Shown: positions 53,509-63,431, counted from the stretch's first letter. The stretch is 64,000 nucleotides of DNA from Saccharomyces uvarum (GCA_947243795.1 OX365935.1:62001-126000), one strand, 5' to 3'. The notes: a model not told the origin generated them from the letters alone. A program made the numbers and translations.

Positions 53509-53857
53509 ACATTACTTCTAAAAATATAAACTTTGAAGTTGAACTACTGCGTATTTCTTCAAGATTCTTGATATCTTTTCTGTGTTTGTACTTGTGAAAA
53601 TGTGCACTTAAGAGATTATATTATTTTCTTGATTAGTGGGTGGGGGGTATGTCAATTTTTTGTTAGAAATATTGGTTCGCTCGTGCATGCTCATTTTCCG
53701 AGGATATTCGCAAACCCTGAATGTCAGTATGAAGTCTGTTTCGGAAAAGTGTGGTCAACAAAGAAAGGGATACGGTTCGTTCACATAAAGAGGACAAAGA
53801 GTCATTACAGGTTGTATATTTTGCTCTCAACGCAGTAAAAGAATCAGAAAAGTAGGA
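53509..53857 (+). promoter_or_regulatory. Centromere to OSH7 gap
   Basis: About 349 bases, AT-rich near CEN8 then mixed, with a GGGTGGGGGG run at about 53638-53647. The small open frame here lacks an ATG and coding character. It must hold the OSH7 promoter, with no recognised site. Confidence 0.4.
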
Positions 53858-55168
53858 ATGGCTCTCAATAAACTAAAGAATATATCTCCCTTAATAAGCA
53901 GCTCCCATAGCTCTATCAACGGCACCTCTAATGGTGCGAATTCGAAACCAAATGGGGCAGATACGGACGATATTGATGAGAATGATGAATCCGGGCAGAG
54001 CATTCTATTCAATATCATTTCACAACTAAAGCCCGGTTGTGATTTATCAAGAATTACACTACCGACTTTTATCCTGGAAAAGAAATCGATGTTGGAGAGG
54101 ATCACCAATCAATTACAATTCCCGGATGTCCTTTTAGAAGCCCATTCCAACGGAAATGAACTACAAAGATTTGTCAAAGTGGTAGAATGGTATTTAGCCG
54201 GATGGCACATTGGTCCCAGAGCTGTGAAGAAGCCATTGAATCCGATTCTTGGAGAACACTTTACTGCTTATTGGGATCTAGCTAATAAGCAACAGGCTTT
54301 TTATATTGCAGAACAAACAAGTCACCATCCTCCTGAATCAGCATACTTTTACATGATTCCAGAATCAAACATCCGCGTTGATGGGGTTGTGATACCAAAA
54401 TCAAGATTTTTAGGAAACTCAAGTGCCGCAATGATGGAAGGTTTAACTGTGTTACGCTTTCTTGATATCATGGATGCTAACGGTAAACCAGAGAAGTATA
54501 CCCTGTCCCAACCAAATGTCTATGCAAGGGGTATTTTATTTGGTAAGATGAGAATTGAACTTGGGGATCATATGGTTATTACAGGTCCTAATTACCAAGT
54601 TGACATTGAATTTAAAACAAAGGGTTTTATTTCCGGTACTTATGACGCGATCGAAGGTACAATTAAGGATTACAGTGGTAATGAATATTATCAAATCAAT
54701 GGTAAATGGAATGATGTTATGTACATCAAAGACTTAAGAGAAAAAACTGCAAAAAAAACTGCGCTTTTTGACACTCGTCAGCATTCTCCTCAGGGCCCAA
54801 AAGTACGTCCGTTGGAGGAACAGGGTGAATACGAATCTAGACGGCTTTGGAGGAAAGTGACTGATGCGCTAGCCGTTCGTGATCATGAGGTAGCCACTGA
54901 AGAAAAGTTTCAGATTGAAAATCATCAAAGAGCGCTAGCTAAAAAAAGAACTGAGGACGGCGTGGAGTTCCATCCGAAACTCTTTAGAAGAGCAGAACCA
55001 GGTGAAGATTTGGATTATTACATCTACAAACACATTCCTGAAGGAATCGATAAGCATGAAGAACAAATTAGAAGTATTCTTGAAATTGCCCCCATTTTAC
55101 CGGGACAGGCATTCACTGAAAAATTCTCTATCCCAGCTTATAAAAAGCATGAAATCCAAAAGAAATGA
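53858..55168 (+). CDS. OSH7: Osh7, oxysterol-binding-protein homologue (PS/PI4P exchanger)
   Basis: 436 residues, ATG at 53858. A short Ser/Asn/Asp-rich N-terminus is followed by the lipid-binding (ORD) domain, starting near LKPGCDLSRITLPTFILEKKSMLERI. The family signature EQTSHHPPESAYF is present, as are ARGILFGKMRIELGDH and KVRPLEEQGEYESRRLWRKVT. Osh6/Osh7 carry phosphatidylserine from the ER to the plasma membrane in exchange for PI4P. No PH domain is present, as expected for the short Osh proteins. Confidence 0.96.
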   Translation: MALNKLKNISPLISSSHSSINGTSNGANSKPNGADTDDIDENDESGQSILFNIISQLKPGCDLSRITLPTFILEKKSMLERITNQLQFPDVLLEAHSNGNELQRFVKVVEWYLAGWHIGPRAVKKPLNPILGEHFTAYWDLANKQQAFYIAEQTSHHPPESAYFYMIPESNIRVDGVVIPKSRFLGNSSAAMMEGLTVLRFLDIMDANGKPEKYTLSQPNVYARGILFGKMRIELGDHMVITGPNYQVDIEFKTKGFISGTYDAIEGTIKDYSGNEYYQINGKWNDVMYIKDLREKTAKKTALFDTRQHSPQGPKVRPLEEQGEYESRRLWRKVTDALAVRDHEVATEEKFQIENHQRALAKKRTEDGVEFHPKLFRRAEPGEDLDYYIYKHIPEGIDKHEEQIRSILEIAPILPGQAFTEKFSIPAYKKHEIQKK

Positions 55169-55367
55169 GACACAAACTACCCATCCCAACTATGTTGAGC
55201 GCGATTCTTCTGATCTAATCCTAGTCTTAGTATACGTATATATGGTTTTTTCTCTAAATTTCGCAAGTTACTAAAGTTGTCTTTAGTTTGTACCAACTCT
55301 CTTAGAATAGTGGGGAACAGTAGAACATGCTTAAGTGCAATACTTTGGCAGTACGACTAGGTATATA

Positions 55368-55420
55368 CATAGTGTCTATGATGGTGAGGGCATAGTGTCT
55401 ATGATGGTGAGGGCATAGTG
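55368..55420 (+). repeat. 23-bp tandem duplication, 2.3 copies
   Basis: A unit of CATAGTGTCTATGATGGTGAGGG (written here as two parts: CATAGTGTCTATG and ATGGTGAGGG) occurs at 55368-55390 and exactly at 55391-55413, followed by CATAGTG. Identical copies suggest a recent event. It sits about 240 bases upstream of QCR10. Confidence 0.92.
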
Positions 55421-55437
55421 CGGATTGAGACATATAG

Positions 55438-55457
55438 TCACGTGATTTTGATCCAAT
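55438..55457 (+). promoter_or_regulatory. Cbf1 and HAP-type CCAAT elements upstream of QCR10
   Basis: TCACGTGA (55438-55445) is a perfect Cbf1 site; CCAAT with a following TA (55453-55457) resembles the Hap2/3/4/5 core. The pairing is common in promoters of respiratory-chain subunits, which fits QCR10. Inferred from sequence only. Confidence 0.65.
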
Positions 55458-55652
55458 TAGAACCTAAGCCGCCCGCTACCCGATGCCCGTTGTCTCCGTC
55501 TCGCTTTAAAACGTGATATTTATCAAGGGGAGAGAAGTATATCATATAGGAATAATTATAGCATTTCTTAACTATTCACCAAATTTCAGGGCAAATCGTC
55601 GATTGTATAATATACTAACAAACACAGCTGACAGATTTTTAACTATATTTCA

Positions 55653-55947
55653 ATGGCAGTAAGTAATTTACCATATTACCAAACAATGTCTAGTCAATAT
55701 ACTAACATCTATGATATAGTACACATCTAAACTCTCTTCAAAAACAGCACTACATTTTGGTAGAATTTCTTTAAGAAATTTAACAGCTTATGCTCCAAAC
55801 TTGATGCTATGGGGCGGGGCCAGTATGTTCTGTTTATTTGTGTTCACAGAAGGGTGGCCCAAATTCCAAGACGCTATATACAAAAAGATCCCATTGCTAG
55901 GACCTACGTTGGAGGATCATACTCCACCAGAAGATAAGCCTAATTAA
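55653..55947 (+). CDS. QCR10: Qcr10, complex III subunit 10, with intron
   Basis: Two exons: 55653-55658 (ATGGCA, Met-Ala) and 55720-55947, joined to 77 residues ([15 protein letters not shown]...), the S. cerevisiae length. The donor is GTAAGT, the branch TACTAAC at 55700-55706, and the acceptor TATAG ending at 55719. The protein has one membrane span ([19 protein letters not shown]) and ends [10 protein letters not shown]. It is a small subunit of ubiquinol-cytochrome c reductase in the inner mitochondrial membrane. Confidence 0.95.
55659..55719 (+). other. QCR10 spliceosomal intron (61 bp)
   Basis: GTAAGT donor (not the commoner GTATGT), exact TACTAAC branch 13 bases before the end, and TATAG acceptor. 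It is among the shorter yeast introns and follows a 6-base first exon. Confidence 0.93.
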
Positions 55948-56685
55948 AGACAGCAGATATCAAAACCCAAAGGGTTTGTTTATTTGTCCTGCTTGCTCTT
56001 TTCTTTTAGGAGCAGGTATCAATTTATGCGCAATACATTTGATAATCAATATTTCTGCATATTCTCGATTATTTATATACTTTGTAGAAACGGGATCATA
56101 AACGGCATAAAAGCGGTTGATCTTTACAGCATTTTTAGGTATGTACCCTGTTTTTAATATTTATTGGAACGTACAATTGCACAAGAAGAAAATAAAAAGT
56201 AAGTCTTTTTTCCGATCCTAGTGTGTTTGAAAACTTCTGGGTAGCCTTCCGAAGAATTTTTTTTTCGTAGAATCTCCTGGCTACCAGTACATAGTAACGC
56301 ACCCATAAAGTGTCTTCGGTAATGCCTATAACATTCACTACTTGATAAATTTAGTGGTTTAGCATCTACCAATGCTAACGCCGTTTTCAGTACTGTCATT
56401 TCTTTTTCAGATGGAGAATCCTTCGGCAGCTGAAATTTTCAACCCGCAGGAAGAAAAAGATCAAACAATAATTAAAAGAGTAAATACTTAAAGACCCTTG
56501 GAAGATCATCACCTGAAGCAACCCCAAAATACTATAGATTCAAGAATCCAAAAGTTTTAAAGATCTAAGGGGTTTTTGCACTTTAAATATCACATATCTT
56601 CAAATTCACCGCATTTTTCAGCTTGTAAAGGCTCTATCAATACTTCTCGAGGTGACTGCTCCAAATAAACGCAACTCTTCAGACT
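55948..56685 (+). promoter_or_regulatory. QCR10 3' end and LEU5 promoter
   Basis: About 738 bases. A STRE-like AAGGGG lies at 56568-56573, about 115 bases upstream of the LEU5 ATG. The minus-strand open frames at 56135-56399 lack a convincing start and composition. Nothing else was recognised. Confidence 0.4.
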
Positions 56686-57759
56686 ATGACGCGAGATAAT
56701 CAAGACTCCAACAACAAGGTTAGCCCCATAAATAAGTTTAATGCACACAAGACAACGTTTGATAGGAACTCATTTGACTATATTGTACGATCAGGATTGG
56801 CCGGAGGTATATCAGGTTCATGTGCGAAAACATTAATTGCACCCTTAGATAGAATAAAAATCTTATTTCAAACATCTAACCCTCATTATACAAAATATGC
56901 AGGCTCATTGGTAGGTTTAGTGGAAGCAGCCAAGCATATATGGATCAATGATGGTATAAGAGGCTTCTTTCAGGGCCATTCGGCAACCCTACTAAGAATA
57001 TTTCCCTATGCTGCTGTCAAATTTGTTGCTTACGAACAGATCAGGAACACCTTAATTCCTTCGAAAGAGTTTGAATCGCATTGGAGAAGATTGGTGAGTG
57101 GTTCTTTGGCAGGATTGTGCAGCGTTTTCATTACATACCCTTTGGATTTAGTGAGGGTTAGATTAGCATATGAGACAGAACATAAAAGAGTGAAGCTGAG
57201 GAAAATAATGAAAAAAATTTACACGGAACCAGCTTCAACCACACTAATAAAGAGTGAGTATCTACCCAACTGGTTTTGTCATTGGTGTAATTTTTACAGA
57301 GGTTATGTTCCAACAGTACTTGGAATGATTCCATACGCAGGCGTATCTTTTTTTGCACATGATTTGCTCCATGACGTGCTGAAGAGTCCTTTCTTTGCGC
57401 CTTATTCTGTATTGGAGCTTTCTGAAGATGATGAACTAGAAAGAATACAAAAAAAGCAGAGAAAGCCTTTGCGGACGTGGGCTGAATTGATCTCGGGTGG
57501 ATTGGCAGGTATGGCATCTCAAACAGCCGCATATCCATTAGAAATCATTAGAAGAAGGTTACAAGTAAGTGCTTTATCGCCAAAAAATATGTATGACCAT
57601 AAATTCCAATCAATCTCTGAAATTGCTCAAATAATTTTTAAGGAACGTGGGTTACGAGGATTTTTTGTAGGTCTAAGCATAGGTTACATCAAAGTGACAC
57701 CTATGGTTGCATGTAGTTTCTTCGTCTATGAAAGGATGAAATGGAATTTTGGCATTTAA
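56686..57759 (+). CDS. LEU5: Leu5, mitochondrial CoA carrier (SLC25 family)
   Basis: 357 residues, ATG at 56686. Three mitochondrial-carrier repeats, each with the PX[DE]XX[RK] signature: PLDRIK, PLDLVR and PLEIIR. Six spans with Gly-rich helices (GLAGGISGSCAKTLIAPLD, GGLAGMASQTAAYPLE). A larger hydrophilic matrix loop (KRVKLRKIMKKIYTEP) is present. Leu5 is needed for CoA accumulation in mitochondria, and its loss causes leucine requirement. Same length as S. cerevisiae. Confidence 0.97.
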   Translation: MTRDNQDSNNKVSPINKFNAHKTTFDRNSFDYIVRSGLAGGISGSCAKTLIAPLDRIKILFQTSNPHYTKYAGSLVGLVEAAKHIWINDGIRGFFQGHSATLLRIFPYAAVKFVAYEQIRNTLIPSKEFESHWRRLVSGSLAGLCSVFITYPLDLVRVRLAYETEHKRVKLRKIMKKIYTEPASTTLIKSEYLPNWFCHWCNFYRGYVPTVLGMIPYAGVSFFAHDLLHDVLKSPFFAPYSVLELSEDDELERIQKKQRKPLRTWAELISGGLAGMASQTAAYPLEIIRRRLQVSALSPKNMYDHKFQSISEIAQIIFKERGLRGFFVGLSIGYIKVTPMVACSFFVYERMKWNFGI

Positions 57760-57913
57760 ATTATGCATTGCATTTTGTACTCATTTCAAAATGTTATCAT
57801 TTACCGTTGTAGAGTAATATTGAAGTTCTACATGAAGTATATCGCATTATTTTATGATGTAAATAGTATTAATTAATCAATATTCAATATATCCATATTT
57901 TGATATTTTATCG

Positions 57914-59203
57914 CTAAGAATAATACTCTTCCTCTTTGAAAGTCCTTTTTATAGCGTTCAAAACTTCACTAGAATAAACATCAGTTAGTTTTTTGCCATC
58001 TCGCAAAACCTTTTCTTCGTGAATTTCTTGTTCGTCTTTTGTTAAAAGAACAAGGTTGGTCAAAGACACCTCTTTGTTAGGCTCCCATTTTGTTAGGGCT
58101 AGCTTTGTAGAGTACCCGCTGATAGGAGATTTGCCTCTAAACATTTCTTCAACTATGTACCCGACTTCTTTCAATCCAATCACAGATGATTGGTCTTTAC
58201 TGTCATTTAGTCGATCCATCTGCTTTTGGAAAGTCTCCAGTATGCCGTCATGAAATTTTAGTCTATTCTTGACTTCATTTCCCTTCATTGGGTATCCCGA
58301 AACCTTCGTCAAAATCCATGTCGCAATGCTCAAACCAAAAATTCCTGGCATGGTTCCCAATTCTGGTAAGTGTCTCAGGGCTTCATCTCTGCTAGCATTA
58401 ATAGCGCAGTGCTCTCCGTCTATAGAGGAAAGGACATCGTCCCTGCGTGGATCAAGCATTTCACTGCTAAAAACAACCGGAATTCCTGTGACAATACCTC
58501 TTTTTCTTAACTTTCTTCTCACACAACGAGATATAGGGTCAAATTCCGTCATAGAGATGTCATTTATACTTACACGAGTTGGATCAGACTTAGTGGCAAT
58601 TCCCATAGAAGAGATTACATTTATTTTGTTATTATAGGCATATTCCAACAAATCTACTTTAGATTCTAGATTATCTAGGCAATCCACAATGAAAGTTGGA
58701 GAATCACCATTCGCAAAAAAGAGTTCTTCAGAATTTTCTTTGGTCCATGCTTTGGTACTTGCTTTTATTTCGCACCAAGGAGCGATCTTAGACAAATGCT
58801 CTTTCAAACACTCCACTTTTGGTTTTCCAACATCTAATAATGTTGCACAGCAATGTGTATTCAAAGATTCAACAGATATATCTTCCGGATCAATAATCAT
58901 AACTTTCTGACATCCTGAGCGAATTAACATTGTACATACCCAGGACCCCAATTCCCCAGCGCCAACAATAACTATGAATTGTTCTTTGACCTTTCTCATA
59001 CCTTCCTCCCCTAGAAAAGCGTAATTACGAGCTAGTTGCTCCCTGAATAAGTTTTCATCATATTGACGAGGTTGCGATGCGATTTTATTCTTATTAGCCG
59101 CATGTGAAAGCGTATATTCTTTCCATGCAGCTTTAGCTAATTGTGTTGAAAACACCGACAGAAGAGCCGTAGCTGCAATTACTTTCAGTGTATTATTTGC
59201 CAT
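57914..59203 (-). CDS. TCD1: Tcd1, tRNA threonylcarbamoyladenosine dehydratase
   Basis: 429 residues from the ATG at 59203 (MANNTLKVIAATALLSV), equal to S. cerevisiae; the frame extends to 59404 without a likely start. One N-terminal hydrophobic span (about 8-22) matches outer mitochondrial membrane anchoring. An E1-like/ThiF-MoeB Rossmann domain follows: FIVIVGAGELGSWVCTMLIRSG, MIIDPEDISVESLNTHCCAT, VDCLDNLESKVDLLEYA and ISSMGIATKSDPTRV. The catalytic Cys of the CsdL/TcdA type would be in RRKLRKRG-flanked SRCVRR. It makes cyclic t6A37 (ct6A) in tRNAs. Paralogue TCD2. Confidence 0.93.
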   Translation of the reverse strand: MANNTLKVIAATALLSVFSTQLAKAAWKEYTLSHAANKNKIASQPRQYDENLFREQLARNYAFLGEEGMRKVKEQFIVIVGAGELGSWVCTMLIRSGCQKVMIIDPEDISVESLNTHCCATLLDVGKPKVECLKEHLSKIAPWCEIKASTKAWTKENSEELFFANGDSPTFIVDCLDNLESKVDLLEYAYNNKINVISSMGIATKSDPTRVSINDISMTEFDPISRCVRRKLRKRGIVTGIPVVFSSEMLDPRRDDVLSSIDGEHCAINASRDEALRHLPELGTMPGIFGLSIATWILTKVSGYPMKGNEVKNRLKFHDGILETFQKQMDRLNDSKDQSSVIGLKEVGYIVEEMFRGKSPISGYSTKLALTKWEPNKEVSLTNLVLLTKDEQEIHEEKVLRDGKKLTDVYSSEVLNAIKRTFKEEEYYS

Positions 59204-59591
59204 TAGCCCGTTTTGAAATCTTGGATTAGTACTACATCTATTCACTGCTATTGCAAGAAAAATTTTGTTTGCCTTTTTTTCGCTATTGTATGAAGAAAAA
59301 AGAAATGCAAGTTCTAACAGCAAAAGACAAAGTAAAAAACATATATTATGTATGTCATAATATATAAAAATTAAAAAGAAATGAATGAGTTTTATTAACT
59401 TCATATACTATTTAAATCGAGTGCATTTGTATGATGAATGATTGATATGCCCATAATGTAGAGAACAAGAGAGGGATGCTTTGTGTCTCGTTTTTTTTTC
59501 TTTTACCTTGAAAATGCAAAACAAGTGTAATGGACGATACTAGGAGGTTAGCCATGTAGCATTTTTTTCTTTGAGATAGACAATCAGAGTT
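59204..59591 (-). promoter_or_regulatory. TCD1 upstream region and NEM1 3' end
   Basis: About 388 AT-rich bases with a T run (59492-59501). No recognised factor site; TATATAAAAATT at 59361-59371 may be a TATA element for TCD1. Confidence 0.4.
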
Positions 59592-60950
59592 TTAGTTCAT
59601 ATTGAATGCCTTTTCTCCATGTTTCAGTGCCAGTATATTCCTGACATCGGTTGAGTATCTCATAGCCTCCAAAAATGGCAGCAGGTTTAATAGGTCTGTA
59701 TCCGTCGGGTCACTTATCCAACCTTCTACTTGAATCGCATTATCTACATTCATCGCGTAACTTACAGGACTGTTATCTATGATAATTACGTCATCCAAAG
59801 AAGATAGAGAACTGCCTTTCCCATTTTCTTCAGAACTCTTGATAATGCTTAGATCTTTGATGTAGCCAACACCGTCCCTCAAAACACAATCTGAACGGTA
59901 ATATCTCTTCGAAAAACTGGCTGCAAAGGAACCCTCTAACCAATCTATCACAGGGTCAGCATATTCTTTCATTGATGCTGTAAAAATAATAAGATCGTAC
60001 CATTTACTAGCTTTTGTTAGGAACAAATCACAATAGGGTCTCTTGTGGATAAAATACAGTGTAGAAATTCCGCTTATTCCAAACTTTACTTCCACTAGAT
60101 GACCCTGAGAGGAATTACTATGCGTTGTACCTCGAGAAGCAGAATGAATTAAGGTCTCGTCAAGGTCTATAACCAATTTCTTTTTCTTTTGTGTATTTAA
60201 TATTGATTTGGGTATGAGCTTTTTCGGAAACAAAAACCTCCCCATACGTTTTGTGCCAAATACGGTATTAGCAGTTGAATGATTCGTAAGTGATGCTTCA
60301 GATTTAGAGTACCTTCTAGATTTTGATTTGGCTGATTGTACGCCGTCTGCCGCCTGTAACAATGAACCTTTAACATTATCTCTCTGTAGAATGATCTCAT
60401 CACTGGCATTCAAATCATCTTCCACTATCTCATGAATTGTGTTTAGATTCCGATTTTTAGCATCTTGTTTCTCATTGAAATCACCACTATGACTTGAATC
60501 CGTAGACGGCTCATGCCCACTATCACCTGATGCCTTATGCCTCTTATCAGTGTGCTTTACACGACGTTCAATCACGTTTAATGGGAAAGTAAAAATGAAC
60601 CATAAAGACATCAAAGGTTTAATTATCAAGTAATATGGAAGGAAAAGTAGTATTGCCCATAGAATTGACACAATTTTCTCCTTTAGAATACAATGTAATG
60701 CTTTTCGCTTTGTTGGAACAGAGTAGTCGCAGTTTTCATCTTGTTTGGATTCTTTGGGGCCCTCTGCAGAGGAGATGTGCTGATGTTTCTCTTTAACGGT
60801 AGAATCCTTTTCAGTGTTACTGGCACTTGTATCGAAAGTCTCATTAGAAGCACTAAGTGAGTCCTGCCTCTTTGTCACCTCAACATTTAGTGTTTTCTTC
60901 GGTTTATTTGTAGTTATTAAATGATTCGAAAAATATTTTAGGGCATTCAT
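59592..60950 (-). CDS. NEM1: Nem1, catalytic subunit of the Nem1-Spo7 phosphatase
   Basis: 452 residues, ATG at 60950-60948. A Ser-rich N-terminus, two membrane spans at about 90-135 (SILWAILLFLPYYLIIKPL, SLWFIFTFPLNVIE), a linker, and a C-terminal HAD phosphatase domain with the catalytic DLDETLIHS (DxDxT), IIFTASMKEYADPVIDWL and VIIDNSPVSY. Nem1-Spo7 dephosphorylates Pah1 at the nuclear/ER membrane and so controls phosphatidic acid, which in turn feeds Opi1 control. C-terminal block is nearly identical to S. cerevisiae. Confidence 0.97.
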   Translation of the reverse strand: MNALKYFSNHLITTNKPKKTLNVEVTKRQDSLSASNETFDTSASNTEKDSTVKEKHQHISSAEGPKESKQDENCDYSVPTKRKALHCILKEKIVSILWAILLFLPYYLIIKPLMSLWFIFTFPLNVIERRVKHTDKRHKASGDSGHEPSTDSSHSGDFNEKQDAKNRNLNTIHEIVEDDLNASDEIILQRDNVKGSLLQAADGVQSAKSKSRRYSKSEASLTNHSTANTVFGTKRMGRFLFPKKLIPKSILNTQKKKKLVIDLDETLIHSASRGTTHSNSSQGHLVEVKFGISGISTLYFIHKRPYCDLFLTKASKWYDLIIFTASMKEYADPVIDWLEGSFAASFSKRYYRSDCVLRDGVGYIKDLSIIKSSEENGKGSSLSSLDDVIIIDNSPVSYAMNVDNAIQVEGWISDPTDTDLLNLLPFLEAMRYSTDVRNILALKHGEKAFNMN

Positions 60951-61345
60951 TCAATCAATGAAACGATGTTCAGAATCAACAACGAATAAAGAAAAAGGAA
61001 GGATAGGATGAAAAAATATAATATATATATATCCCGAGTATTTAGCACGGAGAAGAATTCGAGATAGTGCTCTTGTTCTTACGCAACATCGACTGTCTTG
61101 AATTTTTTTTTGTTAAGAAGTGTCTGGACCTTTTTTTTCCTCATGCGATTTTATTACCCTTGTTTTCTAAGTGAAAATTCGGAACGATTTAACGAGATGA
61201 AGAACTGTTGAACAAAAGCCATTTCACTTGGCATTTAAATGTAGGTTTTTTTTGCAGAAGTAAATAGTTTTATTATTCGTACTGCTAATTATTCATTTTA
61301 AACAGGCGTTATATATCTAAGCATGACTCTAACTATACATTCTCC
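60951..61345 (-). promoter_or_regulatory. NEM1 upstream region and GPA1 3' end
   Basis: About 395 bases with a TATATATATAT stretch at 61021-61031, about 70 bases upstream of the NEM1 ATG, and two T runs (61101-61109 and 61131-61138). Otherwise nothing recognised. Confidence 0.4.
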
Positions 61346-62764
61346 TCATATAATACCACTCTTCTTCAAATTCTGCTGAATTATTAGATCAGTGACTGCG
61401 CTCAAAACGAATTTCATGGTTTGGGTATCGGTAGCACATGTTCGTTTCACATAAATTGGTTTATTTGTCTTATTCAAGCTTAAGAATATTTTTTCAAAAT
61501 ATTTCAAACCCGCTTCCGCATCGCCAACACGACCTTGACAGTCAGGGAAGTATTTTCTTATAGGCATGCTTTTTACTTTTTCTTCGAATAGATCAATCTT
61601 GTTTAAAAATAAGATGAATGGTGTATCTTTAAACCACTTGGAATTCAATAACGTGTCAAATAACATTATTGATTCATGCATTCTGTTGACTCTTTCATCT
61701 TCAAACAGCATTTGGTCATACTCACTCATCGCTAAGACAAATAGAACTGCAGTAATTCCTTCAAAACAGTGGATCCACTTTTTACGTTCAGAACGCTGTC
61801 CACCAGCATCAAGAACTTTGAATTTTGAGGAACCAATGTTGAATTCAGTTTCTGTAATACCAGTGGTCTTTATACGGCCCTTTAAGATGTCCTCGTCTGT
61901 GCAGACATAATTCGGGCTAGCAAATTTCTCAATATTATCGAAATAATACGCTGCCGATCCTTCTAGCTGAAACTCGTTGGAACGTGCGAAACACTGTTTA
62001 ATACCTTTATCATTACTCCAAAGCTGCTTTATAGCCTTAGCGATGTCCTCATGAATAAAATTTCCTTTGTTTTGCACCTGACTTTCTCTTGATGTTTTTT
62101 TAACAAACATCCGTTCATCGCCTTCTTGGTTCAAATCTTTACAAATGTCCTGTAAATTGAGCCTACTAGTACTGTTTTTATTGTCTTCGTCACTACCTGC
62201 CACTGTATCATCACCGTTCGCAATAACACTTCTTTTATTAGCAATATTTCCGTCCTCATCGAAAGCTGCTTTTGCTCTTCCCGTACTTTGAACACGCCTT
62301 TTGGTTTCGTGCCTTTCAGAGTATTTCAGTACATAGTCATTCAAAAATTCAGAGCCTCCAGCAATACTGGCGTTAATATAATCTAAAGCTTTAGCCTTTA
62401 GCAATATCCTTTTACACGCGAATAAATCTTTGTTATTAACTGGATCATCACAATCTAGTTGAATACCCAATTTTCTTGCCTGAATAATCAGAATTTTCAT
62501 CGATTGTATGGCGTCTGCCCATATCACCTGAGCGTATTGTAACCTTTCTTGATGGGAGAAACCGCCTTGATGCAACAACTTCAACTGTTTTAAAACTGTC
62601 GATTTTCCCGATTCACCAGCACCTAACAGTAACAGTTTTATTTCATTCTTATCACGCTGTTTCTCTAATTGCAATGATTGCTCAATAGCATCATTGGCTC
62701 TTTTATTCTGTAGAAACGGATCACTTTCGTCATCCAGTACTTGCGTGCTCACTGTGCAACCCAT
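61346..62764 (-). CDS. GPA1: Gpa1, G-alpha subunit of the mating pheromone pathway
   Basis: 472 residues, ATG at 62764-62762. N-terminus MGCTVSTQ gives the Gly2 myristoylation and Cys3 palmitoylation sites. The P loop is GAGESGKSTVLKQ (about 45-57). The large insertion in the helical domain typical of yeast Gpa1 (about 125-235) is the least conserved part. Switch II is DAGGQRSERKKW and the guanine-specificity motif NKIDLFEEK. The C-terminus LIIQQNLKKSGII binds receptors. Gpa1 keeps Ste4/Ste18 inactive until pheromone receptor signalling, acting upstream of Ste20. The promoter has pheromone response elements. Confidence 0.98.
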   Translation of the reverse strand: MGCTVSTQVLDDESDPFLQNKRANDAIEQSLQLEKQRDKNEIKLLLLGAGESGKSTVLKQLKLLHQGGFSHQERLQYAQVIWADAIQSMKILIIQARKLGIQLDCDDPVNNKDLFACKRILLKAKALDYINASIAGGSEFLNDYVLKYSERHETKRRVQSTGRAKAAFDEDGNIANKRSVIANGDDTVAGSDEDNKNSTSRLNLQDICKDLNQEGDERMFVKKTSRESQVQNKGNFIHEDIAKAIKQLWSNDKGIKQCFARSNEFQLEGSAAYYFDNIEKFASPNYVCTDEDILKGRIKTTGITETEFNIGSSKFKVLDAGGQRSERKKWIHCFEGITAVLFVLAMSEYDQMLFEDERVNRMHESIMLFDTLLNSKWFKDTPFILFLNKIDLFEEKVKSMPIRKYFPDCQGRVGDAEAGLKYFEKIFLSLNKTNKPIYVKRTCATDTQTMKFVLSAVTDLIIQQNLKKSGII

Positions 62765-63431
62765 CTTTACTCCAAAATATCTATTTATTCTCTCTTTTAG
62801 CGATTAGCACAATTATGGAAAGCAGTTGTGAGTGTGAGCTATCCTATTCAAATTGAAACTTGACGATGATCAAGTATGTTAGAGAGAAAATGGACAAGAA
62901 AAAATAACCAAAAGGAAAAGAACAATTTAAGGCGCAAACGGTTAGATTTTTATTATCCTCTTTATTTTTTGCATAGTCTCATTTTTTATTATTTCCCCTT
63001 TGAGATATAACTGGCAACAAAAAATTTCCTGCCATCCTATAATCCTTTTTTTAATTAGAATCACACAGAAATACGCGCAGGAACGTTGAAATCGATGCGT
63101 TTTTTAACATGATGGGGAAAATTCGTCGGTGAATAAAATCAAGAAATGTTTCAAATTGAAACCAATTAATGCCACCTGCATGAAATAAGGGTTGTTGGTT
63201 TCCCGTTGCTTTAGTTTACCCTATCTTGTTGATAATCTCAATTCCAATAAAAATAGAAAGAACGGCTATATACCATGTAGAAAGGAAAGCAATGAAAAGA
63301 GTATAACGTTACTTATATATACAGGATATGAATCAATAATATTAATTATAAAATTTTGAGTCTAGTAAAACAGTTTATAAATTTTTCTCTTCGTATCATC
63401 TTCTTTATTATTACTGTTTTAATGCATACTT
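62765..63431 (-). promoter_or_regulatory. GPA1 promoter (pheromone response elements) and TIM10 3' end
   Basis: About 667 bases. TGTTTCA at 63147-63153 (reverse of the Ste12 PRE TGAAACA) is separated by three bases from TGAAACC at 63157-63163, an inverted pair about 390 bases upstream of the GPA1 ATG. TGAAACT occurs at 62854-62860, about 95 bases upstream. PRE pairs fit the known pheromone induction of GPA1. Confidence 0.65.
63147..63163. promoter_or_regulatory. Inverted pair of Ste12 pheromone response elements
   Basis: TGTTTCA and TGAAACC face each other across AAT. The first is an exact PRE; the second has one mismatch at the end. Ste12 binds cooperatively to such pairs. Confidence 0.6.

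Larger units (their letters stand above)
55169..55652 (+). promoter_or_regulatory. OSH7 3' end and QCR10 promoter (Cbf1, CCAAT)
   Basis: About 484 bases. It holds a 23-bp tandem duplication (55368-55420), then a Cbf1 palindrome TCACGTGA at 55438-55445 and a CCAAT box at 55453-55457, both about 200 bases upstream of the QCR10 ATG. A URS1-like AAGCCGCCCG follows at 55466-55475. Confidence 0.6.
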
